Shown in pieces: positions 41,702-50,524 of a stretch of 64,000 nucleotides of DNA. This DNA is from Streptomyces griseomycini (lineage in GTDB: Bacteria; Actinomycetota; Actinomycetes; Streptomycetales; Streptomycetaceae): positions 62,001 through 126,000 of the forward strand of contig NZ_JACHJI010000014.1 in assembly GCF_014203535.1 (NCBI RefSeq), written 5' to 3'. The notes below the pieces were generated by a model. It saw only the letters and a program-made list of their open reading frames with translations, did not search any database and was not told where the DNA came from. The stretch's first letter is position 1. Each line of letters opens with the position of its first letter. Made by a program: the position numbers and the translations under genes.

Positions 41702-43183
41702 TCACACCGGCAGGAAGTTGATCGGGTGGTTGTCCGTCGCCCACAGGTACTGGACCGCGTACGCCCGCCAGGGCCGCCAGGCCGCGGCACGGGCGGTGAG
41801 CGCGGCCGGGGTGGACGGCAGGCCCAGTTCCCGGGCGGCGCGGCGGACGCCGAGGTCGGTCGGGAGGAAGGCGTCGGGGTCGCCCAGGGCACGCATGGCG
41901 ATGACGTCGGCCGTCCAGGGACCGAAGCCGGGGAGGGCGAGGAGCCGCGCGCGGGCCTCGGGCCAGTCGCTCTCGACGCCCAGGTGGAGGTCGCCGTCGG
42001 CCAGCCGGCGGACGAGGGTCGTGAAGGTGGCGCGGCGGGTGCGGGGCATGGCCAGGGTCTCGGGGTCCACGGCGGCCAGGGCCCCGGGGGACGGGAACAG
42101 GTGGGTGAGGCCGCCCTCGGGGTCGTCCACGGACTCGCCGTGCGCGGTGACCAGGCGGGCCGCGTGGGTGCGGGCGGCGGCCGTGGAGACCTGTTGGCCC
42201 AGGACGGCCCGTACGGCGAACTCCGCCTCGTCGACCGTGCGCGGGACGCGGCGGCCGGGTGCCTTGTCGACCAGGGGCGCGAGGACCGGGTCCGTGCGCA
42301 GCTGGTCGTCGACCGCGACCGGGTCGGCGTCCAGGTCGAGCAGGCGGCGGCAGCGGCTGATGGCGACGGGGAGGTCGCGCAGGTCGCTGAGGGTGAGGCG
42401 GCAGGCGATGTGGTCGGGGCGTGGGGTCAGCGCCACGATGCCGTGCCCGTACGGCAGCCGCAGGGTGCGCCGGTAGGCGCCGTCCCGCCATTCCTCCACC
42501 CCGGGTACGGCGGTCGCCGCGAGGTGGCCGAAGAGGTTGTCGGGGTTGAGCGGGGCGCGGAACGGCAGGCGGAGCGACAGCGCGCCGGGCGTGGGGCGGG
42601 GGTTCTTCTTCGGCGCGCGGGCGCGCAGGTCGCTCGGGGAGAGCGCGAAGACCTCGCGCACCGTGTCGTTGAAGGTGCGGATGGAGGAGAAGCCGGCCGC
42701 GAAGGCGATCTGCGCCATGGGGAGCCCCGTCGTCTCGACGAGCAGGCGCGCGGTCTGGGCGCGCTGGGCGCGGGCGAGTGCGAGGGGACCCGCGCCCAGC
42801 TCGGCGAGCAGCTGGCGTTCGACCTGCCGGGTGCTGTAGCCGAGCCGGGTCGCGAGGCCGGGTACGCCCTCGCGGTCCACGACGCCGTCGGCGATCAGCC
42901 GCATGGCGCGGGCCACGAGGTCGGCGCGCCGGTTCCACTCCGGCGAGCCGGGGCTGGTGTCGGGGCGGCAGCGCTTGCAGGCCCGGAACCCGGCCTGCTG
43001 GCAGGCCGCCGCGCTCGGGTGGAAGACCATGTTCTCCGGCTTCGGCGGCACCACCGGGCAACTGGGCCGGCAGTAGATGCCGGTGGTGAGGACGGCGGTG
43101 AAGAACCAGCCGTCGAACCGCGCGTCCTTGGACCGCACGGCGCGCACGCAGCGCTCCGTGTCGGTGTGCATCCCCTTCTGCAT
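41702..43183 (-). CDS. Ada regulatory domain fused to AlkA DNA-3-methyladenine glycosylase
   Basis: This 493-residue fusion has residues about 5-80 as the Ada zinc domain with C38, C42, C69 and C72 (GIYCRPSCP and CKRC); in Ada the first of these accepts methyl groups from phosphotriesters. Residues about 85-190 are an AraC-type DNA-binding domain. From about 205 on it is an AlkA glycosylase with the helix-hairpin-helix LLALPGFGPWTADVIAMRALG and the catalytic Asp in FLPTDLGVR. The protein thus senses methylation damage and excises alkylated bases. The start could be four codons later. Confidence 0.94.
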   Translation of the reverse strand: MQKGMHTDTERCVRAVRSKDARFDGWFFTAVLTTGIYCRPSCPVVPPKPENMVFHPSAAACQQAGFRACKRCRPDTSPGSPEWNRRADLVARAMRLIADGVVDREGVPGLATRLGYSTRQVERQLLAELGAGPLALARAQRAQTARLLVETTGLPMAQIAFAAGFSSIRTFNDTVREVFALSPSDLRARAPKKNPRPTPGALSLRLPFRAPLNPDNLFGHLAATAVPGVEEWRDGAYRRTLRLPYGHGIVALTPRPDHIACRLTLSDLRDLPVAISRCRRLLDLDADPVAVDDQLRTDPVLAPLVDKAPGRRVPRTVDEAEFAVRAVLGQQVSTAAARTHAARLVTAHGESVDDPEGGLTHLFPSPGALAAVDPETLAMPRTRRATFTTLVRRLADGDLHLGVESDWPEARARLLALPGFGPWTADVIAMRALGDPDAFLPTDLGVRRAARELGLPSTPAALTARAAAWRPWRAYAVQYLWATDNHPINFLPV

Positions 43184-43233
43184 GCCTCAAGGATCGGGCA
43201 CGGGACCGCACCCGGTCCGGCGGGAATCCGACA

Positions 43234-45159
43234 TCAACCCCGCGCGTCCTGCGGCTGCCCGGATCGCCACGCCGACTCGCGCAGCAGCCGCAGCCCGTTC
43301 AGGCCGACCAGCACCGTCGAGCCCTCGTGGCCGGCGACGCCGAGCGGGAGCGGGAGGTGGCCGATCAGGTCCCACAGGACGAGGCCGGTGATGGCCGTGC
43401 CGGCGATGACGAGGTTCTGCAGCACCAGCCGGCGGGCGGTGCGGGACAGCCGTACGACCGCGGGGACGGCCGCGAGCTCGTCGCGCACGACGACCGCGTC
43501 CGCCGTCTCCAGGGCCAGGTCGGAGCCCGCGCGGCCCATGGCGACACCGGCGTGGGCGGCGGCGAGGGCGGGCGCGTCGTTGACGCCGTCGCCGACGAAC
43601 AGCACCTTGCGGCCGGCCGTCTGGAGGTCGCGTACGGCGTTCACCTTGTCCTCGGGCAGGAGGCCGGCGCGGACGTCGGTGAGGCCGGTCGCGTCGGCCA
43701 CGCGGGTGGCGGCGTGGGCGTTGTCGCCGGTGAGGAGGACGGGCGCGGTGCCGGTGAGGGCCGTCAGGGCGGCGGTGGCGGCCGGGGCGCCGGTGCGGAG
43801 GCGGTCGGTCAGGGCGAGGGTGCCCACGGGGGTGCCGTCGCGGGTGACCCGGACGACGGTCGCGCCGCCCGCCGCTTCCGCCGGCTCCGCGCGCCCCACC
43901 GTCACCACGCGTCCGTCCACCGTGGCGGTGACGCCGCGGCCGGGCAGGGCGGTGAAGTCCGCGGCGGGGGCGAGGGGCAGGTCGCGGGCGCGGGCCGCGG
44001 CCACCACGGCCCGGGCCAGCGGGTGCTCGCTGGGGTGCTCGGCCGAGGCCGCGAGGGCGAGGAGGGCGTCCTCGTCGAGGCCGGAGCCGGGCAGCGGGCG
44101 CACCGCAGTGACCTCGGGGGTGCCCTCGGTGAGCGTGCCGGTCTTGTCGAGGGCCGTCGCGTCGATCTCGCCGAGGCGTTCCATCGCGACGGCCGACTTC
44201 ACCAGGACGCCGTGCCGGCCGGCGTTGGCGATGGCGGACAGCAGGGGCGGCATGGTGGCGAGGACGACCGCGCACGGCGAGGCGACGATCATGAAGGTCA
44301 TCGCCCGCAGCAGGGCGTCGGTGAGGTCCTCGCCGAAGGCGAGCGGAACGCCGAACACGGCGAGGGTGGCCACGACCACGCCGACCGCGTACCGCTGCTC
44401 GATCTTCTCGATGAAGAGCTGGGTCGGCGCCTTGGTGCGGGAGGCCTCCTCGACCAGGGCGACGATGCGGGCGATCACCGAGTCCTTCGGGTCGCGCTCG
44501 ACCCGGACGCGCAGGGCGCCGGTGCCGTTGAGGGTGCCGGCGAAGACCTCGTCGCCGGGACGCTTGACGACCGGCAGCGACTCGCCGGTGATGGTGGCCT
44601 GGTCGACCTCGCCGACGCCGTCCAGGACCGCGCCGTCGGCGCCGATGCGCTCGCCCGGGCGGACCAGCAGGACGTCGCCGACGGTGAGTTCGGCGGTGGA
44701 CACGGTCTCCTCGCCGCCCTCGGTCACGCGGGTCGCGGTGGTGGGTGCGAGGTCCAGCAGGCCGCGCACCGAGTCGGCGGTGCGGGCGGTGGCCAGGGCC
44801 TCCAGGGCACCGGAGGTGGCGAAGATGACGATGAGGAGGGCGCCGTCGAGCACCTGGCCGATCGCGGCGGCGCCCAGCGCCGCGACGATCATCAGCAGGT
44901 CGACGTCGAGGGTCTTCTCGCGCAGTGCGCGGAGCCCCTCGAGGGCCGGTTCCCAACCGCCGGACGCGTAGGCGACGGCGTACAGGGTCCCGCTGATCCA
45001 GGGTGGCGCACCGCCGAGATCCGCGGCGAGTCCGGCCAGGAAGGCCACGAGCGCGGCAAGTGCCCACCGGGCTTCGGGGAGGGCGAGGACACGGGTGCGT
45101 CGGCGGGCCGCCTCGATGCCGGCGGGCGACGGGGACGCGGGAGCGAGAGTCACGGACAC
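43234..45159 (-). CDS. P1B-4-type heavy-metal-translocating P-type ATPase
   Basis: This 641-residue metal pump has no N-terminal metal-binding domain. Motifs in order are TGES (actuator), SPCAVVLATMPP (transmembrane SPC), DKTGTLTEGT (phosphorylation), SEHPSEHPLA, GDGVNDAPAL and the last-helix HEGST followed by VLVGLNGLRLL. SPC with HEG(S/G)T defines the P1B-4 group (CoaT/CtpD-like), exporters of Co, Ni, Fe(II) or Zn. TATGGT lies 6 nt before the GTG (leaderless). It is divergent from the ArsR-type sensor with a shared operator. Confidence 0.93.
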   Translation of the reverse strand: MSVTLAPASPSPAGIEAARRRTRVLALPEARWALAALVAFLAGLAADLGGAPPWISGTLYAVAYASGGWEPALEGLRALREKTLDVDLLMIVAALGAAAIGQVLDGALLIVIFATSGALEALATARTADSVRGLLDLAPTTATRVTEGGEETVSTAELTVGDVLLVRPGERIGADGAVLDGVGEVDQATITGESLPVVKRPGDEVFAGTLNGTGALRVRVERDPKDSVIARIVALVEEASRTKAPTQLFIEKIEQRYAVGVVVATLAVFGVPLAFGEDLTDALLRAMTFMIVASPCAVVLATMPPLLSAIANAGRHGVLVKSAVAMERLGEIDATALDKTGTLTEGTPEVTAVRPLPGSGLDEDALLALAASAEHPSEHPLARAVVAAARARDLPLAPAADFTALPGRGVTATVDGRVVTVGRAEPAEAAGGATVVRVTRDGTPVGTLALTDRLRTGAPAATAALTALTGTAPVLLTGDNAHAATRVADATGLTDVRAGLLPEDKVNAVRDLQTAGRKVLFVGDGVNDAPALAAAHAGVAMGRAGSDLALETADAVVVRDELAAVPAVVRLSRTARRLVLQNLVIAGTAITGLVLWDLIGHLPLPLGVAGHEGSTVLVGLNGLRLLRESAWRSGQPQDARG

Positions 45160-45165
45160 GGGGCC

Positions 45166-45220
45166 ACCATACAGGAACACATGAAGAGTCATTCATTCGT
45201 TCATGTGTGATGAGTAGGAT
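45166..45220. promoter_or_regulatory. Divergent promoters and metal-sensor operator
   Basis: A perfect 9-bp inverted repeat ACACATGAA (45177-45185) / TTCATGTGT (45200-45208) lies between the ATPase -10 (TATGGT, minus strand, 45166-45171) and the regulator -10 (TAGGAT, 45215-45220). TGAA...TTCA half-sites are typical of SmtB/CzrA-family operators. Both -35 regions fall inside or next to it, so one bound repressor would block both genes. Confidence 0.85.
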
Positions 45221-45226
45221 GTCCGC

Positions 45227-45589
45227 ATGGGTCATGGAGCCGTCATCCCCGCGCAGGACGACACCGAGCGCGTGCGTCTGGACGCGGACAACGTCGCGAA
45301 GGTCGCCACCACGCTCCAGGCCCTGTCCACGCCCTCCCGGCTGCTGATCCTCGCCCGGCTGCGCGAAGGGCCCCTGCCGGCCACGGAGTTGGCGGCGGAG
45401 GTGGGCATGGAGCAGTCGGCCTGCTCGCACCAGCTGCGGCTGCTGCGCAACCTGGGCCTGGTGGTGGGCGAACGCCGGGGCCGCAGCGTCGTGTACGCGC
45501 TCCACGACCACCATGTCGCCGAGCTGCTCGACCAGGCCGTGTACCACGTGGAGCACCTGCGGCTGGGGATCAGCGACGCCGCCGGGTGA
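45227..45589 (+). CDS. ArsR/SmtB-family metal-sensing repressor (CzrA/NmtR type)
   Basis: This 120-residue winged-helix repressor has the HTH region TELAAEVGMEQSACSHQLRLLRNLGLV (in part). The last helix carries D94-x-H96-x10-H107-x2-H110, the exact alpha-5 metal site of zinc/cobalt/nickel sensors such as CzrA and SmtB. The alpha-3 CxC site of ArsR/CadC is absent. The metal should therefore be Zn, Co or Ni, matching a P1B-4 exporter. TAGGAT ends 6 nt before the ATG (leaderless), and the operator overlaps its promoter (autoregulation). Confidence 0.93.
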   Translation: MGHGAVIPAQDDTERVRLDADNVAKVATTLQALSTPSRLLILARLREGPLPATELAAEVGMEQSACSHQLRLLRNLGLVVGERRGRSVVYALHDHHVAELLDQAVYHVEHLRLGISDAAG

Positions 45590-45622
45590 GGCCCCGGCGG
45601 CGCCGCTCGCGGACCTCCCGGG

Positions 45623-48600
45623 TCACTCCCCCGCGGTGGGCCGCCGCGAGAGCTCCGTCGCCCTGCGGACGTCCGCCAGCGGACGCAGCCGGTAGGTGTA
45701 GGAGTACGTCCGGTCGGCGAACAGCTTGAACTCGTCGTGGGTGTGGGCGCCCCAGCTGTTGTCGCCGCCCACGCCCATCTGCCGGTGGTTCACCCGCAGC
45801 ACGACCTCGTCGCGCGGGGTGAGCTGGTAGTCGTGGCGCACCCCGCGGGACAGGTCCTCGGGCGTGAAGCGGGAGGCGTTGACCTCCAGCAGCGGCTCGC
45901 CGGAGACGAGCAGGCCGGCCCCGTCGCGGTCGGTGAGGGCGGCCCAGCGGACGTCGGTCTTGTTGCCGTTCTCCTGCGGCCGGATGTACGGCGTCCACTG
46001 TTCGGCGACGGTCCCGGAGTAGAGGCCCACGTCGGTCCCGGTGTGGCGATCCCAGTGGTTCTCCTCGGGGCCGCGGCCGTACCAGTGCAGCCGGTCCAGG
46101 CCGCGCGGCAGGAACAGCATCGTCCCGACCTCGGGGATGTACGGCAGGTCCGCGGCGCCCGGCCGCAGGGTGTTGTCGACCTTGATCTCGCCGTTGCCGA
46201 ACACGGTGTACGTGGTGGTGTACGCCGACTGCACGGTGGTCGGCAGGGTGCCGCTGACCTTGATCTCGACGGCCCGGTCGTCCAGGGTCCGCACGGTGAC
46301 GTCCGTGACCTCGCGCCGGGCGCCCGCGTCGCGCCAGGTCTGGTTGCGGGTGTGCTGGCCGTTGCCGTGGTCGTTGTCGGTGGGCGCCCGCCAGAAGTTG
46401 GGCACGGGACCTGAGGTGATCAGCCGCCTGCCCCCGGCCTCGTACGAGGTGATGGTGCCCGTGCGCTTGCCGAAGGTGACCGAGAAGCCCCGGCCCTCGA
46501 CCTCGACCTCGTCGTCGCCGTCCCGGTGGCGCAGGGACGGCACCCGGTCCAGGGGCACCGGGGTCACGGCGGGGGCGTCCGTGTCGAGGGCGAGCTGCTG
46601 CCGGGCGACCTCGAAGCCCGCCTTCGCCCAGGGCGTGTCGTCCTTGGTGGTGAAGGACAGTTCGAGGAAGTACTCGGTGCCCGGCGCCGGATCGTCCGGC
46701 AGCCGTACGGGCACGGTGACGTCCTTGCGGGACAGCGGCTCCACGTCCAGCTGGTCCCGGGTGAGCCGCCCGCGCCCCACGGTCCTGCCGTCGGCGACGA
46801 GTTCCCAGTGGGCGTCGAACTCGCGGAGGTTGGTGAACAGGTACTCGTTGACGAGGGTGACCGCCCCCGGGCCGCCGGACCGCCGCCTTGCGTCGACCGC
46901 CTGGTAGACGCGCTTGACCTCGGCGGCCTTGCCGGTGTGGCCGCGGTCGGCGAGGACGACGCCGTCGGCGACGAAGCAGCCGTCGTTGGGGTTGTCGCCC
47001 CAGTCGCCGCCGTACGCGAAGAAGGTCCTCTCCCTCGTCCGCTTCCTCTCCACCTTCACGGTCGCCGCGTCGAACCAGAACCGCACGCCGTCGTCGCCGG
47101 GGCCGCGCCCGTCCTCGCCCAGTTCACCGGCGGTCAGGGCACGGGCGTAGACGCGGGCCCGGCGGATGGTGCCGCTGAACTCGCGGACCTGGTTGTCGGC
47201 GTCGGTGGCGAGGGCCAGGGAGGCCGTGTTGTTGGCGGGCCGGCGGTCGGTGGTGCGGGTCGCCCGCTGCTCGCCGTCGACGTACAGGGTGAGGGTGCCG
47301 GCGTCCGCGTCGAAGACGCCCGCGATGTGGTGCTCGCGGCCGGTCCAGTCCTCGGGCACGGTCCAGGTGGCGGTGATCCACCGGCCGCCGGAGTGGATGA
47401 AGAACTCCAGGGTCCGGTCGTTCTGCTTCAGCGCGTACTGGGTGTCGCCCTTGGTGATGATCGGCTGGTGGTAGCCGGTCACGTCCGGGGTGACCCAGGC
47501 CTCCAGGGTCAGCGAGCCGGTGAGGTCCAGGCCCTCGTCGCGGGCGAAGACCGTGCCGCCGGACAGGCCCGCGCCGCGCTCGAAGGTGCCGGAGGCGGCG
47601 AGGATCTCACCGCGCAGCCCGGCGGGGCCCTCTTCGGTCAGCAGGGTGCGCCGCGGGACGGGCCAGGCCAGCGACTGGTCGGCGAAGTCCCAGATCCAGC
47701 CGCCCTGAAGGACGTCGTAGCGGCGGATCAGATCCCAGTACTTGGAGAAGTTGCCGGTCGAGTTCCCCATCGAGTGGGCGTACTCGATCATCACGTACGG
47801 CCGGGTGTCGGAGGTGTCCTCGGCCCGCTGCTCGACGCGCTGCGGGGTGTCGTACATCTCGGAGCGGATGTCGCTGATCCCCGGCCGGTCGTCGCCCTCG
47901 TACTGGATGACGCGGGTGGGGTCGTAGGAGCGGATCCAGTCGTGCATGGCGGTGAAGGTGCTGCCGCCGCCGGCCTCGTTGCCCAGTGACCAGATGACCA
48001 CCGAGGCGTGGTTCTTGTCGCGGTGGACCATGTTCTGCGCGCGGGCCACGCACGCCTCGGTCCACTCCGGGTGGTCGCCCGGGTACTCGGAACGGATGCC
48101 GTGCGTCTCGAGGTTGGTCTCGTCGACGAGGTAGAAGCCGTACTCGTCGGCGAGTTCGTACCACACCGGGTTGTTCGGGTAGTGCGAGGTACGGACCGAG
48201 TTCATGTTCAGCCGCTTGATGAGCGTGATGTCCTCGATCATGTCCTCGCGGGTGAGCGCGGTGCCGCGGGCCGGGTGCATCTCGTGCCGGTTGGTGCCGC
48301 GGAAGGAGACGGGCCGGCCGTTGATGCGCATCAGCCCGTCCCGGAGCGCGAACTCGCGCAGGCCGACCCGGTGCGAGAGGGTCTCGACGACCCTGCCCGC
48401 CGGGTCGCGGAGCCGGAGCACGGCGGTGTAGAGGTAGGGGTGTTCGGCCGACCACAGCTTCGGCTCGGGGACGGCTCTCGACGCCTCGACGGTCACGTCC
48501 TCGCCGGCCGGCACGGAGCCGAGGTCGGCGGTCCGCTCCAGCGGCCGGGCCCAGACGGCGTGCCCGCGGGCGTCGTAGAGCTGGGTCTCGACGGTGTACC

Positions 48601-49552
48601 GGCCCTCCCCCTCCCCGCCGTAGGCCCGTACCTGGGCCGTGACCTCGAGCGCGGCGGCGGTGTGGCCGTCGCTCAGCGGGGTGTCCAGCTTGAAGTCGCG
48701 CAGGTGCACGGCCGGGGTGGAGTACAGGTAGACCGAGCGGAAGATGCCGCTCAGCCGGATCATGTCCTGGTCCTCCAGCCAGTCGCCGTCGGAGTAGCGG
48801 TAGACCTCCACGGCGATCTGGTTGGTGCCGGGCTTCAGGTGCTCGGTGATGTCGTACTCGGCGGGGGTGTAGGAGTCCTCGTGGTAGCCCACGAGTTCGC
48901 CGTTGATCCACACGTAGTGGGCGGACTTGACACCCTCGAAGTGCAGGAAGGTCCGCCGGCCCGCCCAGTTCCGGGGGACGGTGAAGGTGCGCCGGTACTG
49001 GCCCACCGGGTTGTAGCGGGTCGGGGCGGCGGGCGGCTGCGGGTCCTCGCCCCGGCCGTTGGGGCCCCAGTAGGGGTAGGTGATGTTGAGGTAGATCGGC
49101 CGGTCGTGGCCGTGGAGCTGCCAGACGGACGGCACCGGGACGGTGTCCCAGGAACCGTCGTCGAGGTCGGTGCGGTGGAAGTCGGGGTCCCGGTCGTCGG
49201 GCCGGTCTGCGTGGGCGAACTTCCACCGGCCGTCGAGACTCAGCCGGTACGGCGAACGGGTGCGGTCGGCGGCCAGCGCCTGCTTCAGGTCCGCGTACGG
49301 CATGAGGGTGGTGTGCGGGGGCTCGGTGCCGAGCCGGAAGACGGGGATGCGGCCGTTCCACTCCGGGGAGCCGTCGGCGGCGCGCCGGGCGGCGGGCAGC
49401 GCCGCGGCCGGGGAGGCGGAGAGGGCGAGGGCGCCGAGGAGGGCCGTTCCCCCCTCCAGCAGACGGCGGCGGCTGACGACCGGCCGTTCGGGGTGTGCGG
49501 GACGTGCGGGCTGTGCTGGGCGGTCGGCGGGGGACACGTGCGGGTGCGGCAT
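45623..49552 (-). CDS. Tat-exported GH2 beta-galactosidase with inserted LamG domain
   Basis: This 1309-residue LacZ-type enzyme has the Tat signal SRRRLLEGG plus hydrophobic stretch at about residues 27-55. Galactose-binding and immunoglobulin-like domains follow, then a TIM barrel with acid/base E526 (WSLGNEAGGG) and nucleophile E590 (MIEYAHSMGNS). A LamG/concanavalin-like domain (about 648-812; LTLEAWVTP, LYVDGEQRA) interrupts the barrel before the YGGDWGDNPNDGCF strand. The C-terminus is the LacZ small-chain beta-sandwich. The ATG is chosen for GAGGAAGG upstream. It probably degrades galactosides outside the cell. Confidence 0.94.
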   Translation of the reverse strand: MPHPHVSPADRPAQPARPAHPERPVVSRRRLLEGGTALLGALALSASPAAALPAARRAADGSPEWNGRIPVFRLGTEPPHTTLMPYADLKQALAADRTRSPYRLSLDGRWKFAHADRPDDRDPDFHRTDLDDGSWDTVPVPSVWQLHGHDRPIYLNITYPYWGPNGRGEDPQPPAAPTRYNPVGQYRRTFTVPRNWAGRRTFLHFEGVKSAHYVWINGELVGYHEDSYTPAEYDITEHLKPGTNQIAVEVYRYSDGDWLEDQDMIRLSGIFRSVYLYSTPAVHLRDFKLDTPLSDGHTAAALEVTAQVRAYGGEGEGRYTVETQLYDARGHAVWARPLERTADLGSVPAGEDVTVEASRAVPEPKLWSAEHPYLYTAVLRLRDPAGRVVETLSHRVGLREFALRDGLMRINGRPVSFRGTNRHEMHPARGTALTREDMIEDITLIKRLNMNSVRTSHYPNNPVWYELADEYGFYLVDETNLETHGIRSEYPGDHPEWTEACVARAQNMVHRDKNHASVVIWSLGNEAGGGSTFTAMHDWIRSYDPTRVIQYEGDDRPGISDIRSEMYDTPQRVEQRAEDTSDTRPYVMIEYAHSMGNSTGNFSKYWDLIRRYDVLQGGWIWDFADQSLAWPVPRRTLLTEEGPAGLRGEILAASGTFERGAGLSGGTVFARDEGLDLTGSLTLEAWVTPDVTGYHQPIITKGDTQYALKQNDRTLEFFIHSGGRWITATWTVPEDWTGREHHIAGVFDADAGTLTLYVDGEQRATRTTDRRPANNTASLALATDADNQVREFSGTIRRARVYARALTAGELGEDGRGPGDDGVRFWFDAATVKVERKRTRERTFFAYGGDWGDNPNDGCFVADGVVLADRGHTGKAAEVKRVYQAVDARRRSGGPGAVTLVNEYLFTNLREFDAHWELVADGRTVGRGRLTRDQLDVEPLSRKDVTVPVRLPDDPAPGTEYFLELSFTTKDDTPWAKAGFEVARQQLALDTDAPAVTPVPLDRVPSLRHRDGDDEVEVEGRGFSVTFGKRTGTITSYEAGGRRLITSGPVPNFWRAPTDNDHGNGQHTRNQTWRDAGARREVTDVTVRTLDDRAVEIKVSGTLPTTVQSAYTTTYTVFGNGEIKVDNTLRPGAADLPYIPEVGTMLFLPRGLDRLHWYGRGPEENHWDRHTGTDVGLYSGTVAEQWTPYIRPQENGNKTDVRWAALTDRDGAGLLVSGEPLLEVNASRFTPEDLSRGVRHDYQLTPRDEVVLRVNHRQMGVGGDNSWGAHTHDEFKLFADRTYSYTYRLRPLADVRRATELSRRPTAGE

Positions 49553-49663
49553 GACCGTGGCCTTCCTCGGTTCGACAGGGCACTGCACGGACTGAGGGCG
49601 AGGGGCGTTGCTGCGGGTGCGTGGGGTGACTCCTGGTGACGGAGCACCTACTGGGCCAGGCAC

Positions 49664-49692
49664 ACCCTAGGACTCGAACACAAACGAAGCAA
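49664..49692 (-). promoter_or_regulatory. Promoter of the GH2 beta-galactosidase gene
   Basis: On the minus strand, -35 TTGCTT (49687-49692) and -10 TAGGGT (49664-49669) have 17-bp spacing. The predicted 5' untranslated region is about 105 nt. Confidence 0.75.
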
Positions 49693-49968
49693 TCATCCCG
49701 TCGGACTCTGTGCGGTACTGATGGTTCTGCAAGCCGACGGAGCAGTCCGCGGGCACGGTGCGCGCCCGTGCGGCCGGGGCGGCGCACCGGACGCGGTCCG
49801 CCGCCCCGCCGGACCGGACGGAGCGAACACCGGGGGTTCGGTCCTCTTCCTCGTCGGTGCCGATCGCGGCGGGGCGTGCGGCGGCGGGAGCGTCTCCCGC
49901 GGTTCACCGGCCGCCCGGGGACACCGTCGTGCACGGATCGGCGGCGGCGCCACCGCGGGTCGGTCCGG
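49693..49968. other. Intergenic region, no gene seen
   Basis: These 276 bp lie between the beta-galactosidase promoter and the end of the DUF3093 gene. There is a small hairpin GCACGG (49753-49758) / CCGTGC (49766-49771). Open frames here are short and without start signals. Confidence 0.5.
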
Positions 49969-50412
49969 TCAGCGGCGGGCGAAGGACAGCACGGCGACGA
50001 GCGTGGCGGGTTGACGGGTGGAGACGTAGAGGTAGGGCGCCGGGAACTCCGGGTCGTCGATCTCGATGCGCAGGGCCGTCGGGACGTAACTGCGCAGCAG
50101 CATCAGCGCGTTCGCGTCCGCCCTCCGGGTACGCCACAGGAGCGCCTCCTCGGCGTCCAGGATCTCGGCCATCCCGAGGGAGGCGAGGGGGAGGCGGGTC
50201 GGGCCCGCCGTGAGGTGGCCTCCCGTCACGACGATGCGGGCGGCGCCGTAGGCGTGCAGCCCCAGTGCGGTGAGGGCGGCGACCACCGCCAGTCCGCAGG
50301 CGGCGACCGCGGGCCCCCAGGGCAGCAGGACGGCTGCGGCCATCACACCCGGCAGGGCGGCGAGCCAGAACCACGTCCGGGGCACGCCGAGTCGTTCTTC
50401 GTACAGACGCAT
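49969..50412 (-). CDS. DUF3093 membrane protein
   Basis: This 147-residue protein has MRLYEERLGVPRTWFWLAALPG at the N-terminus, two hydrophobic helices (about 14-32 and 34-52) and a soluble domain with LTAGPTRLPLASLG, ALMLLRSYVPTALRIEIDDP and PYLYVSTRQPATL. This matches DUF3093, a conserved actinobacterial membrane-anchored family of unknown function. It is usually unlinked to galactosidases. No ribosome-binding site is strong. Confidence 0.85.
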   Translation of the reverse strand: MRLYEERLGVPRTWFWLAALPGVMAAAVLLPWGPAVAACGLAVVAALTALGLHAYGAARIVVTGGHLTAGPTRLPLASLGMAEILDAEEALLWRTRRADANALMLLRSYVPTALRIEIDDPEFPAPYLYVSTRQPATLVAVLSFARR

Positions 50413-50524
50413 GCCCTCACGATGTCAGCCCCGGCCGGACCGGCCGCCGGAGGGGGCACCATGTCCCGGAAAGGTTCTCCGACTTGCCCGGCGGCGAACA
50501 CGTCCGCGGGGCGGACGTGCCCCG

